NCBI RefSeq assembly: GCF_007989805.1
Contig: NZ_BJUB01000004.1
Span: 62,001-126,000, forward strand
DNA: 64,000 nucleotides
Direction: 5' to 3'
From: Cellulomonas xylanilytica
GTDB taxonomy: Bacteria; Actinomycetota; Actinomycetes; Actinomycetales; Cellulomonadaceae
The translations under genes were made by a program, and so were the position numbers. Under the pieces are notes generated by a model. It had not been told where the DNA came from and did not search any database. It saw nothing but the letters and a program-made list of their open reading frames with translations. This document shows, piece by piece, positions 45,658 through 53,614 of the stretch; position 1 is the stretch's first letter; every line of letters begins with the position of its first letter.

Positions 45658-46812
45658 TCAGCCGGTGGCGTCCTTCACGACGCGCAACCTCTGCGTCTTG
45701 CCGACGAGCGCGGACAGCGCGGCGGCGAGATCGCGGTCCCGCTCGGTCGTCGCGTGCTGGTATCGCATCGCGGTCGAGGGCGTGCTGTGTCCGGCACGGG
45801 CCTGAAGTTCGGCCACGGTCGCGCCGGTCTGCGCGGCGAACGTGAGCCCCGTGTGTCGTAGCCAGTGGAACCGGAACGTCGTCGGCAGGCTCGTCTGCTC
45901 GACGGCGCGCTTGAAGATCGTCGCGAACGTGTTCTGGTGCAGGTGCTCAGACCCGAACGGTGTCGCCGGGAACAGGAGTGCGTCGTCGTCGGCCGCGACG
46001 AATCGGTCCATGTGCTCGACCACGTCCTGAGCCACGTGTGGCGGCAGAGCGACTACGCGCTCCCCCGCAGTCGTCTTGGGCGGTCCGACGTGCGCGCCGG
46101 TCTTGTCGAACGTGACGCCTCTCGCGATCCGGATGCTCGACGTCGTCACGTCGCCGCGCCGCAACTCCAGAACCTCCCCGTTCCGCATCGACGCCCACGT
46201 GCCGAGCGCGACGGCGAGCCGCAGCCGTTCCGGCATTGCGGCGGCCAGTTCGTCGAGTTGCTCGACGGTCGCGGTGTAGACCTTCGTCGCGGGCTCGACG
46301 GAACCGGCACCACGCATGCGGCACGGGTTGCTCGTGAGCATCCCGTCCGCAGTCGCGTCGGCGAGCACTGTCCGCAGGAACGAGTATGTGCGGGCGCGGA
46401 CCGTCGGCCGTGTGGGGTCGAGCGTGCGCCACCACGCCGCCACGGCCTCGGGCGTGAGCCGGACGACCGGCGTCTTGCCGAGCGTCGGTGCGATGTGGTG
46501 GTCGAGATAGTGCCGGTAGACGCGCATGGTCGACGGCCGCAGCGGAGATCCGGACTTTGACAGCCGGGTGTCTAGCCACCGCTCCGCGTACTCGGTGAGG
46601 GTCGTGCGGTCGGCGAGCACCTTCGGCGGGAGCGTGACCCCGTCGACGATGTCGACACGCTGCCGAGACAGCCACGTCGCCGCCTCTGCCTTCGTGTTGA
46701 ACGTCGCCGGCGCGGTCACGTACGCGCGCGGCTTGCTGTTGGGCACCTGGTAGCGGGCGCGCCATCTGCCGCTCTTTAGTTTTGTGAGCTCGCCGAAGCC
46801 GGACCGTTTCAC
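45658..46812 (-). CDS. int: Tyrosine-type site-specific integrase
   Basis: 384 residues from a GTG at 46812, preceded by GGAGAGG. An upstream ATG at 46884 would run through the arm repeats at 46844-46863, so I prefer the shorter form. Domains: an N-terminal arm-binding region (FGELTKLKSGRWRARYQVPN), a core-binding domain (about 72-165), and a catalytic domain with Arg210 (ASMRNGE), Lys246, HxxR at 316-319 (HWLRHT), His342 (AGHS) and the nucleophile Tyr351 (MRYQHA), the full set. It lies next to attR and would recombine the 28-bp core. Confidence 0.95.
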   Translation of the reverse strand: MKRSGFGELTKLKSGRWRARYQVPNSKPRAYVTAPATFNTKAEAATWLSRQRVDIVDGVTLPPKVLADRTTLTEYAERWLDTRLSKSGSPLRPSTMRVYRHYLDHHIAPTLGKTPVVRLTPEAVAAWWRTLDPTRPTVRARTYSFLRTVLADATADGMLTSNPCRMRGAGSVEPATKVYTATVEQLDELAAAMPERLRLAVALGTWASMRNGEVLELRRGDVTTSSIRIARGVTFDKTGAHVGPPKTTAGERVVALPPHVAQDVVEHMDRFVAADDDALLFPATPFGSEHLHQNTFATIFKRAVEQTSLPTTFRFHWLRHTGLTFAAQTGATVAELQARAGHSTPSTAMRYQHATTERDRDLAAALSALVGKTQRLRVVKDATG

Positions 46813-46843
46813 CGGGTGGGTTTCCTCTCCACACTGCACGCCG

Positions 46844-46863
46844 CGTTGCGCAGGCGTTGCGCA
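46844..46863. repeat. Integrase-arm-like repeats inside attR
   Basis: Two CGTTGCGCA copies, 46844-46852 and 46855-46863, 11 bases apart and in the same orientation as those beside attL (38439 and 38450). Confidence 0.75.
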
Positions 46864-46964
46864 AGCAAAGTCTACGCCAGTCATCGAGCGGCAACGAGTG
46901 TCGAGTATCCTCGCAGATCAACCGTTGTTTCTGACGTCGAGAGTCACCATCAGACGTCATGCAC

Positions 46965-46992
46965 GTGTGGGTTCGAATCCCACTCGGGGCAC
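46965..46992 (+). repeat. attR core (28-bp direct repeat, right copy)
   Basis: Identical to the tRNA 3' end at 38385-38412. It has no tRNA 5' half, so it is the displaced original end of the tRNA gene. A TCAGACGT site (46950-46957) lies just inside. Confidence 0.92.
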
Positions 46993-47265
46993 GTTGTCGC
47001 ACTGCAAGGCGGCAGGCGAGCCGGGGACGTCTCGCCTCGACAACACATGCTTCCGCACGGGGACAGAGCCGGGCTGCGGTGCGGCCAGCCACAGCGACGA
47101 GCGAGTCATGGCAGCCCTCAGGCGTGCCGACCTGTCAACCGGACGCACGCCCGGCTCGCTCGTCCAGCCCCCGGGGTGGACGACGTCGGTTCGCGTTGGC
47201 GGTGAGCCGCGGACGCCGTTTCTCCACCCAGGAACGTGGCCAGCCGAAGCACGACAGACGACCTG

Positions 47266-48075
47266 TCAGGGGAGCTCGAACGGTAGCGTCAGTCCGTCGA
47301 GGGCGTGCCGGCAGATGCACTCCTCCTCGAGCGGGAGCGCCTCGACGAGGTGCTGGAGAAGTATCCGCAGTCGGTCGACGCTTCGCGCGAACTCTGCCAG
47401 GACTGCCTGGTGCGAGACCGCGCCGGACGCCTCGACACCGGCGTCGGCGTCGGTCACGACGGCGAGGCTGGTGTAGCACAGGGCCAGCTCACGGGCGAGC
47501 GCCGCCTCGGGCATCCCCGTCATCCCGACGACGGTGCCACCGGCCGCGGCGTTCCTCCGTGACTCGGCACGCGTGGAGAACCGGGGGCCCTGGATCACGA
47601 CCAACGTGCCGCCGTCGACGACCGGCATGGCAGGGTGGGGCAGAGAGACGGCCACGTGACGGCCCTGGGGGCAGTAGGGGTCCGCGAAGCCGACGTGCAC
47701 GACTGCCCCGACCTCGTCGTAGTACGTCGACGCGCGCCCCCAGGTGGTGTCGACCACCTGGTCCGGGACGACGAGCGTGCCGGGTGGGAGGTCGGCGCGC
47801 AGAGCGCCCACCGCCGAGGGAGCCAGGACGCGGCGCACGCCGAGCGAGCGCAACGCCCACAGGTTGGCCCGGTAGTTGACGCGGTGCGGGGCGAACCGGT
47901 GGTCCGCACCGTGGCGCGGCAGGAACACCACCTGCCGGTTCCCGAGCCGGCCGACCACCGGAGGATCGCTGGGTTCGCCGAACGGGGTATGCACTGGCAC
48001 GTGTTCCGCGTCGTCGAGGAGGCGGTAGAGGCCGGAGCCTCCGAGGATGCCGACGGGCGACGCGCTGCTGACCAT
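47266..48075 (-). CDS. MTA/purine nucleoside phosphorylase family enzyme
   Basis: 269 residues from the ATG at 48075 (MVSSASPVGILGGSGLYRLL). Phosphorylase family 2 motifs: GILGGSGLY, FLPRHGADHRFAPHRVNYRA, SAVGALRADLPPG, VVIQGPRFSTRAESR and VGMTGMPEAALARELALCYT. These fit S-methyl-5'-thioadenosine phosphorylase (mtnP) closely. Actinobacterial members accept several purine or 5'-modified nucleosides, so the substrate is open. It converts the nucleoside to base and sugar-1-phosphate. It is divergent from the epimerase gene (103 bp) and is the first chromosomal gene after attR. Confidence 0.85.
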   Translation of the reverse strand: MVSSASPVGILGGSGLYRLLDDAEHVPVHTPFGEPSDPPVVGRLGNRQVVFLPRHGADHRFAPHRVNYRANLWALRSLGVRRVLAPSAVGALRADLPPGTLVVPDQVVDTTWGRASTYYDEVGAVVHVGFADPYCPQGRHVAVSLPHPAMPVVDGGTLVVIQGPRFSTRAESRRNAAAGGTVVGMTGMPEAALARELALCYTSLAVVTDADAGVEASGAVSHQAVLAEFARSVDRLRILLQHLVEALPLEEECICRHALDGLTLPFELP

Positions 48076-48178
48076 GCGATCGACCGTAACGGGCCGTCCG
48101 GACGGAGGGGCGGTGCCCATGGGATCCGTCAGCCTCCTGTCATGCACCGGGTCTCGCAGTCCGGGGCATGCTGGCCGG

Positions 48179-49183
48179 ATGCGCATCCTTGTCACCGGCG
48201 GAGCCGGGTTCATCGGTCGGCCCACGGTCGCGCGGCTCATGGCGGACGGCCATGACGTGGCCGTCGTCGACCTCGTGCGTCCGGACGCGCCACTGTCGGG
48301 GGCGCACCTGGTCGTGGGCGACGTGCGGGACGAGGAGACGCTCGTCCCGGTCATCACAGGTGCGGACGTCGTCGTGCACCTGGCAGCGAAGGTCGGGCTC
48401 GGTGTGGACGTCGACGACATCGTCGACTACGTCTCCTCCAACGACCTGGGCACGGCCACGCTGCTGCGCGCGGCGCACGGTGCAGGCGTCGGTCGAGTCG
48501 TGTTCGCGAGCTCGATGGTGGTGTACGGGGAGGGCGCGTACGACTGCCCGGACCACGGCCGCGTCGCTCCGGGGCCCCGGCGGCTGTCGGACCTCGAGGC
48601 GGGAGTCTTCGATCCTCGCTGCCCGCGGTGCGACGCCGTACTTGTCCCCACCGTGGTGACCGAGGACGCGCCCCTCGATCCGCGCAACGTCTACGCCGCG
48701 ACGAAGGTCCATGGCGAGCACCTGCTGCGGGCGTGGGCGCGGGAGACCTCCGGTGGAGCGTTCGCACTGCGGTTCCACAACGTCTACGGGCCGGGGATGC
48801 CCCGTGACACGCCGTACGCCGGGGTGGCCTCCCTGTTCCGGTCGGAGCTCGCTGCGGGACGGGCGCCACGGGTGTTCGAGGACGGCGCCCAGCGTCGGGA
48901 TTTCGTGCACGTGGACGACGTCGCCCGGGCGGTCGTCGCGGCCGCGACGGCGGAACCCGGTCCCGGGCTCGTCGTCCCGCTCAACGTGGGCTCCGGCGCC
49001 GTGACGACGGTGGGTGGACTGGCACAGGCGCTGGCGGACACTCTCGGCGGGCCCGCACCGGTCGTGACGGGCGAGTTCCGGATCGGTGACGTCCGGCACG
49101 TGACCGCCTCGTCGGACCGTGCCGCGCAGGTGCTGGGCTGGACGACGCAGATCGGGCTGCGCGCCGGCCTGAGGACCTGCTGA
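48179..49183 (+). CDS. NAD-dependent epimerase/dehydratase with Cys insertion
   Basis: 334 residues from the ATG at 48179 (MRILVTGGAGFIGRPTVARL). Extended-SDR features: TGGAGFIG, DVRDEETLVPVITGADVVVH, the catalytic YAATKVHGE (Tyr, Lys) and LRFHNVYGPGMP. An insertion before the catalytic Tyr contains VYGEGAYDCPDHGRVAPGP and DPRCPRCDAVL, a CPRC knuckle that may bind zinc. The insertion is unusual for UDP-glucose 4-epimerase-like enzymes and suggests a different sugar substrate. Its neighbours are the nucleoside phosphorylase and, convergently, a histidine kinase. Confidence 0.87.
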   Translation: MRILVTGGAGFIGRPTVARLMADGHDVAVVDLVRPDAPLSGAHLVVGDVRDEETLVPVITGADVVVHLAAKVGLGVDVDDIVDYVSSNDLGTATLLRAAHGAGVGRVVFASSMVVYGEGAYDCPDHGRVAPGPRRLSDLEAGVFDPRCPRCDAVLVPTVVTEDAPLDPRNVYAATKVHGEHLLRAWARETSGGAFALRFHNVYGPGMPRDTPYAGVASLFRSELAAGRAPRVFEDGAQRRDFVHVDDVARAVVAAATAEPGPGLVVPLNVGSGAVTTVGGLAQALADTLGGPAPVVTGEFRIGDVRHVTASSDRAAQVLGWTTQIGLRAGLRTC

Positions 49184-49193
49184 CCGGCTGCAC

Positions 49194-50342
49194 TCAGTCC
49201 TGGAGCACCGTGGCGGTCGTCTGTCCCGGTGCTGGGAGCCGGACCTCGAACAGGCATCCTGCGTCGGTGGGCTCGACGTCGACCCGGCCGCCGTGTGCCG
49301 CGACGACGGTCTCGACGATCGCCAGCCCGAGCCCGGTCGAGCCGGTCTCGCGTCGCCGTTCGCCATGGGCGCCGCCGCCCTGGAACCCCTCCTCGAACAC
49401 GTGCGCGCGTTCCTCGGCCGGGATGCCCCCGCACGTGTCCTCCACGGCAACACGCACCTGCCCGTCGTGCCGGTAGCCGGCGACACGCACCGTCCCGCCT
49501 CCCCCGCTGCTCCGCACGGCATTGCCGACGAGGTTGTCGAGGACCCGGGCGAGCTCGTCGGGGCGTCCCATCACCTCGAGCCCGGGCTGGACGTCGACGA
49601 CCAGGGTGACGTCCTGGGCGACCGCCGCCGGCGCGGAGTGGGCGAGCACGTCGGTCAGGACCGTGCTCAGCTCCACCATCTGCGGCCGGCGGGAGGGTGC
49701 CGGCCCGTCGGGGCGCGACAGGTCGGTGAGGTCGTCGATCATCCGGCCCATCCGCTCCACGGCGGCACCGATGCCGAGGTAGGCGGTCGTGGTGTCCGTG
49801 ATCACGCCGTCCTTGAGGCCCTCGATCGTCGCGCCGACGCCGGACAGCGGTGATCGCAGATCATGCGTGACGAAGGCAACGACCTGCCGACGCGCGGACT
49901 CCAAGGCGCGTTCCCGCTCCCGCGACGCCTCGAGCCGTCCACGGGTTCTCGCCAGCTCGGACGAGAGTTCCGCAAGCTCAGCCGTCACGGGGGATGCTGC
50001 AGGAAGACGCGCCCCGGTCCCGAGGCCGCGGGCCTGCGCACCGACTGCACGGACGTCGGCCAGGACGAAGCGCCCGAGCACGACCGCCAGGACGACCGCA
50101 GGCAGGGACGACAGGCCGAGGACCAGGCGCGCGACCGCGGCGTCGTGCTCCGAGAGAAACATCGCCCCCACGTTCACCCAGACCGCCAGTGCGACGACGG
50201 CGACCGGGACGAGGGCCGTCACCACCATCGCGGCGACGAGGGACACGCGGCGCACCCGGTTGACGACGAGCGCGCCGACCACCCCGACACCGACGGCGCA
50301 CAGTGCGGTCATCCCGGCGATGAACCAGAGGTCCCGGCTCAT
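49194..50342 (-). CDS. Sensor histidine kinase
   Basis: 382 residues (MSRDLWFIAGMTALCAVGVG). Three hydrophobic segments fill the first 100 residues (VGVVGALVV, SLVAAMVVTALVPVAVVALAV, LVLGLSSLPAVVLAVVLG). A linker helix leads to the H-box VVAFVTHDLRSPLSGV, then N-box VLDNLVGNAVRSSGG, G1 VEDTCGGIP and G2 STGLGLAIVETVV. It phosphorylates the response regulator encoded just upstream, whose stop overlaps its start (ATGA). The signal is unknown, and the short extracytoplasmic loops suggest sensing in or at the membrane. Confidence 0.92.
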   Translation of the reverse strand: MSRDLWFIAGMTALCAVGVGVVGALVVNRVRRVSLVAAMVVTALVPVAVVALAVWVNVGAMFLSEHDAAVARLVLGLSSLPAVVLAVVLGRFVLADVRAVGAQARGLGTGARLPAASPVTAELAELSSELARTRGRLEASRERERALESARRQVVAFVTHDLRSPLSGVGATIEGLKDGVITDTTTAYLGIGAAVERMGRMIDDLTDLSRPDGPAPSRRPQMVELSTVLTDVLAHSAPAAVAQDVTLVVDVQPGLEVMGRPDELARVLDNLVGNAVRSSGGGGTVRVAGYRHDGQVRVAVEDTCGGIPAEERAHVFEEGFQGGGAHGERRRETGSTGLGLAIVETVVAAHGGRVDVEPTDAGCLFEVRLPAPGQTTATVLQD

Positions 50343-51058
50343 CTCGAGGCCTCGGCCAGTGACGCCGTCAGCTCGTCGGCGGTGCCGAGCCGGTAGCCGG
50401 TCCCCCGCACGGTCGTCAGCAGCGTCGGCTCCGACGGGTCGGGCTCAAACTTCCGGCGGAGGCGTCGGACGTGCACCACGACCGTCGAGTCGTCACCGAA
50501 GTCCCAGCCCCACACCCGACGGAGCAGCTCGCGCGTGCCGAACGTCGCCCCTGCGTGCTGTGCCAGGAAGAGCAGCAGGTCGAACTCGCGCGGGGCCAGC
50601 ACCTGCTCGGACCCGGCCAACGAGGCCGACCGAGTGGACGGTTCCAGCGTCAGCGGGCCGACGGTGACAGGTCGCAGGCCGTCTCCGGGATGGATGTCAC
50701 CTCGCCGCAGCAGGGCGTGCACGCGCAGGACGAGCTCACGCGGACTGAAGGGCTTGGTCAGGTAGTCGTCGGCACCGAGCTCGAGTCCGACGATCCGGTC
50801 GTCCACGCTGCCCAGCCCCGAGAGCAGGACCACCGGGGTCCGGTCGGCATCGGACCGCATCCGGCGCAGGAGATCGAGCCCCGAGACGCCGGGAAGCCGC
50901 ACGTCGAGCACCACGGCATCGGGCCGGGTCTCCCGCCAGAGGCGTTCGCCCTCGCGAGCGTCGCCGGCGACGCGGGACCGCACACCGTCCGCCTCCAGGT
51001 ACGCGGCCACGCTGCGCGCCACGAGCTCCTCGTCGTCGACCACCAGCACACTGGGCAT
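50339..51058 (-). CDS. OmpR-family response regulator
   Basis: 239 residues from the ATG at 51058 (MPSVLVVDDEELVARSVAAY). The receiver has the acidic pair VDDEE, the phospho-acceptor in AVVLDVRLPG and Lys in YLTKPFSP. The winged-helix output domain has APREFDLLLFLAQHAGATFG and DSTVVVHVRRLRRKFEPDPS. It pairs with the histidine kinase downstream, with coupled translation. Promoters of the divergent glycosyltransferase operon (from 51192) or the epimerase are plausible targets. Confidence 0.93.
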   Translation of the reverse strand: MPSVLVVDDEELVARSVAAYLEADGVRSRVAGDAREGERLWRETRPDAVVLDVRLPGVSGLDLLRRMRSDADRTPVVLLSGLGSVDDRIVGLELGADDYLTKPFSPRELVLRVHALLRRGDIHPGDGLRPVTVGPLTLEPSTRSASLAGSEQVLAPREFDLLLFLAQHAGATFGTRELLRRVWGWDFGDDSTVVVHVRRLRRKFEPDPSEPTLLTTVRGTGYRLGTADELTASLAEASR

Positions 51059-51191
51059 GGTTGTCACGCTAGCCCGCGTCCCGATGTGCGGCGGACCCGA
51101 ACCGGCCTGGGGAGCCGTGCGGAGCGGATCCGTCATCGAACGGTCATCACGGCCGCGCCCGCCGGTCGGCGGAGCCACCTAGCGTGGACGG

Positions 51192-51854
51192 GTGACACAT
51201 GGCGACCCGACGGTGGACCTGGTGCTGCCCTGCCTCGACGAGGCGGCCGCGCTCGCGTGGCTCCTCCCGCGGGTGCCGCCTGGTCTGCACGTGATCGTTG
51301 TCGACAACGGGTCGACCGACGACACCGCCGCAGTCGCACGCGAGCTCGGCGCTCGGGTCGTGCGCGAGGACCGCCGTGGGTTCGGAGCGGCCTGTCACGC
51401 AGGCCTGCTCGCCGCGACCGCGGACGTGGTCGCGTTCATGGACGCGGACGGCAGCCTCGACCCGCGCCAGCTGCACCGTGTGCTCGACCCGCTGCTCGAG
51501 GGGGCCGACCTCGTCCTGGGGCGCCGGCGGCCCACGTCTGGGGCCGCCTGGCCCTGGCACCTGCGCGTCGCGAACAAGGTCCTGGTCCGCCGACTGGAAG
51601 ACCGTACCGGAGTGCGTCTGGGGGATCTCGGACCGATGCGAGCGGCCCGCCGGGCGGCGCTGCTGGAGCTCGACCTGCACGACCGGCGCTCCGGATACCC
51701 GCTGGAGATGGTCGTCCGCGCGGCGGACGACGGCTGGCGGATCACCGAGGTTGAGGTCGACTACGGGCTCCGCACCGGCCGCTCGAAGGTGACCGGCACA
51801 CCCCTCGGCGTGATCCGCGCGGTGCGCGACATGTCCGCGGTGCTGGCGTCATGA
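51192..51854 (+). CDS. GT2 family glycosyltransferase
   Basis: 220 residues from a GTG at 51192 (VTHGDPTVDLVLPCLDEAAA). GT-A motifs are VIVVDNGSTDDTAAVAREL and VVAFMDADGSLDPRQLHRV with the DAD metal-binding site, then LVLGRRRPTSGAAWPWHLRV. It resembles dolichol-phosphate-mannose-type enzymes, which add a sugar to a lipid carrier. There is no C-terminal membrane domain. It overlaps the DUF2064 gene by four bases. First gene of the group 51192-53136. Confidence 0.88.
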   Translation: MTHGDPTVDLVLPCLDEAAALAWLLPRVPPGLHVIVVDNGSTDDTAAVARELGARVVREDRRGFGAACHAGLLAATADVVAFMDADGSLDPRQLHRVLDPLLEGADLVLGRRRPTSGAAWPWHLRVANKVLVRRLEDRTGVRLGDLGPMRAARRAALLELDLHDRRSGYPLEMVVRAADDGWRITEVEVDYGLRTGRSKVTGTPLGVIRAVRDMSAVLAS

Positions 51855-52507
51855 CTGGCCCGGCCGAGCCCGCACGGACGGTCGTGCTGCTCGCCAAGGC
51901 ACCCGTTGCCGGGCGGGTCAAGACGCGGCTGCACAGCGCGTTCAGCCCGGTCGACGCGGCGACGCTGGCCCAGGCCGCGCTCGAGGACACCCTCGCCGCG
52001 ATGTCCTCGACCTCGGCGATCCACCGGGTCGTCGCCCTCGAGGGAGATCCCGGCCCATGGCTCCCTCCGGGTTTCGACGTGGTGGCGCAGCCGCAGGGCG
52101 GCCTCGGTGTCCGGTTGGCTGCCGCCTTCCGGGACATGCTCGAGCGCGCGGGGCACTCCCCCGCCCTGTTGGTCGGGATGGACACCCCCCAGCTCGGGGC
52201 TCCCCTCGCGGCCGTCGACTTCGCCGACTCCGACGCCGTCCTCGGGCTGACCGACGACGGAGGCTACTGGGCCATCGGGTTGCGAGAGGCGGACGACCGC
52301 GTCTTCGACGGAGTGCCGATGTCGACGGCCCTGACCGGAGCGACCCAGCTCCGTCGGCTCCGAGACCTCGGGCTCCGGGTGCGGCTCCTCCCCCGGCTTC
52401 GCGACGTCGACGTGCCCGACGACGCGCGCGCGGTCGCACTCGCCGCGCCCGGGACGCGGTTCGCGGCGGCGTGGCGGCGCCTCGCCGACGACGGGGCGCC
52501 GCACTGA
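51851..52507 (+). CDS. DUF2064/TIGR04282 glycosyltransferase-like protein
   Basis: 218 residues (MTGPAEPARTVVLLAKAPVA). The opening VLLAKAPVAGRVKTRLHSAF, then LLVGMDTPQLGAPLAAVDFA and LGLTDDGGYWAIGL, is the TIGR04282 pattern, a nucleotide-sugar-transferase-like fold (arsenosugar-biosynthesis glycosyltransferase in some annotations). It is translationally coupled to the GT2 upstream (ATGA) and shares one base with the next start (TGATG). Pairing with a GT2 gene is common for this family. Function is not proven. Confidence 0.85.
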   Translation: MTGPAEPARTVVLLAKAPVAGRVKTRLHSAFSPVDAATLAQAALEDTLAAMSSTSAIHRVVALEGDPGPWLPPGFDVVAQPQGGLGVRLAAAFRDMLERAGHSPALLVGMDTPQLGAPLAAVDFADSDAVLGLTDDGGYWAIGLREADDRVFDGVPMSTALTGATQLRRLRDLGLRVRLLPRLRDVDVPDDARAVALAAPGTRFAAAWRRLADDGAPH

Positions 52508-53136
52508 TGCGCCCGCACCCGATGACGCTCTACGAGGCTGCGCTCGACGGAGAGCCTGTCGTCGCCCTGGGATCGGGCGGCATCGTCGCGCTCGCCGTGG
52601 CGCGCTGGAGGGACGAGCCGGACGCCATCGACGACCTGATGCTGGCGCGGTGCGAGGCGCCCGTCCTCGACGTCGGCTGCGGCCCGGGTCGGCTCGTCGG
52701 CGCCCTGAACGCCCGCGGCGTCCCGGCTCTCGGGATCGACATCTCCACCCGTGCCGTCCAGCACGCGCGCCGTCGAGGGGCGACGGTCCTGCGGCGTGCC
52801 GTCGAGCACCAGGTCCCGGGCGAGGGCCGCTGGGGCACCGTGCTGCTCGCGGACGGGAACATCGGGATCGGCGGCGACCCGGCGGCGCTGCTCGACCGGT
52901 GCCGCAGGTTGCTCGCCGCCCGGGGCCTCGTCCTGGTGGAGACCGACGTCGACGACGACGCCGACGACACCGCGCCGCTGACGCTGCGCCGTTCCGACGG
53001 GCGGACGAGTCGTCCGATGCCGTGGGCGCGGACCGGCGTGCACGCCCTCGTGCGGCTCGCCCCTCGGTGCGGGTTCGACGTCCAGGAGCGGTGGCACCTG
53101 CAGGGTCGGACGGTCGTCGCGCTGCGGGCGCTCTGA
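52507..53136 (+). CDS. Class I SAM-dependent methyltransferase
   Basis: 209 residues from the ATG at 52507 (MRPHPMTLYEAALDGEPVVA). SAM motif I is VLDVGCGPGRLVGALNARG, followed by LGIDISTRAVQHARRRGATV and GTVLLADGNIGIGGDPAALL. It lies in the GT2-DUF2064-methyltransferase operon, with its start inside the previous stop, so it probably methylates a product of those transferases. It converges on the membrane-protein gene at 53144. Confidence 0.87.
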   Translation: MRPHPMTLYEAALDGEPVVALGSGGIVALAVARWRDEPDAIDDLMLARCEAPVLDVGCGPGRLVGALNARGVPALGIDISTRAVQHARRRGATVLRRAVEHQVPGEGRWGTVLLADGNIGIGGDPAALLDRCRRLLAARGLVLVETDVDDDADDTAPLTLRRSDGRTSRPMPWARTGVHALVRLAPRCGFDVQERWHLQGRTVVALRAL

Positions 53137-53143
53137 GGGCCGG

Positions 53144-53614
53144 TCAGTCGACGTCCTCGCGCGGCCGGAGCTCGGGGTCCGCGGGGTCGCGTCCCCGCGC
53201 CGGGCCGCGCGCCGTGCCGACGGCCGCGCCCACCAGGACGGCCAGGACCAGGACCGCCGTCGCGACGACGAGAGAGGTCGTGAGCGGCACGGGAACCACC
53301 GACGGGTCACGTCGGACCCCGGCGGCCACGACGATGACGGCGGCGAAGATCGCCAGGACCACCGCACCCAGAGCCCCGGCCCGCAGCGCCGGACGCCAGC
53401 CCACGGGCACCCTCGGCAGGACGAGCGCACCGAGGACCACCGCAGCCGGTGCCAGCACGACGTCGTGCACCGCGACCCCACCGGCCAACCAGAGCAGGAC
53501 GGACGGCCACTGGCCCTGCGGCACCGACGTCAACCCGACGACGACGCCGACACCGATCAGCACCACTCCGGCGCCCATTAGGACCAGACGCCCGGTCGTC
53601 CACGTCTCGGTCAT
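53144..53614 (-). CDS. Small membrane protein next to the molybdopterin enzyme
   Basis: 156 residues from the ATG at 53614 (MTETWTTGRLVLMGAGVVLI). Four hydrophobic segments are visible: LVLMGAGVVLIGVGVVVGL, VLLWLAGGVAVHDVVLAPAA, AGALGAVVLAIFAAVIVVA and LVVATAVLVLAVLVGAAVG. The C-terminus is charged. Its start overlaps the stop of the molybdopterin oxidoreductase gene (ATGA), so it is co-expressed and may be a membrane partner. Family not recognised. Confidence 0.78.
   Translation of the reverse strand: MTETWTTGRLVLMGAGVVLIGVGVVVGLTSVPQGQWPSVLLWLAGGVAVHDVVLAPAAVVLGALVLPRVPVGWRPALRAGALGAVVLAIFAAVIVVAAGVRRDPSVVPVPLTTSLVVATAVLVLAVLVGAAVGTARGPARGRDPADPELRPREDVD

Larger units (their letters stand above)
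38385..46992. mobile_element. tRNA-integrated phage-satellite-like element (8.6 kb)
   Basis: A 28-bp direct repeat taken from the tRNA 3' end bounds the region (38385-38412 and 46965-46992). A tyrosine integrase and an excisionase lie at the right end. Inside are a ParB/methyltransferase fusion, an HTH gene, an initiator-like gene with iterons, short coupled genes, an HK97-type prohead protease, a zinc-finger gene and small genes of the opposite strand. No conjugation, capsid, portal, terminase, tail or lysis gene is recognised. It resembles small phage-derived elements such as phiRv1/phiRv2 of M. tuberculosis, which also pair integrase with prohead protease. Confidence 0.9.

Noticed and set aside
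38385-46992. Complete prophage or conjugative element
   Set aside because: No capsid, portal, terminase, tail, lysis, relaxase or FtsK/TraB-type transfer gene is recognisable in 8.6 kb.
46957-47148. Small minus-strand frame over attR ending VPRVGFEPTRA
   Set aside because: This peptide is the usual spurious translation of a tRNA T arm read in reverse, not a gene.
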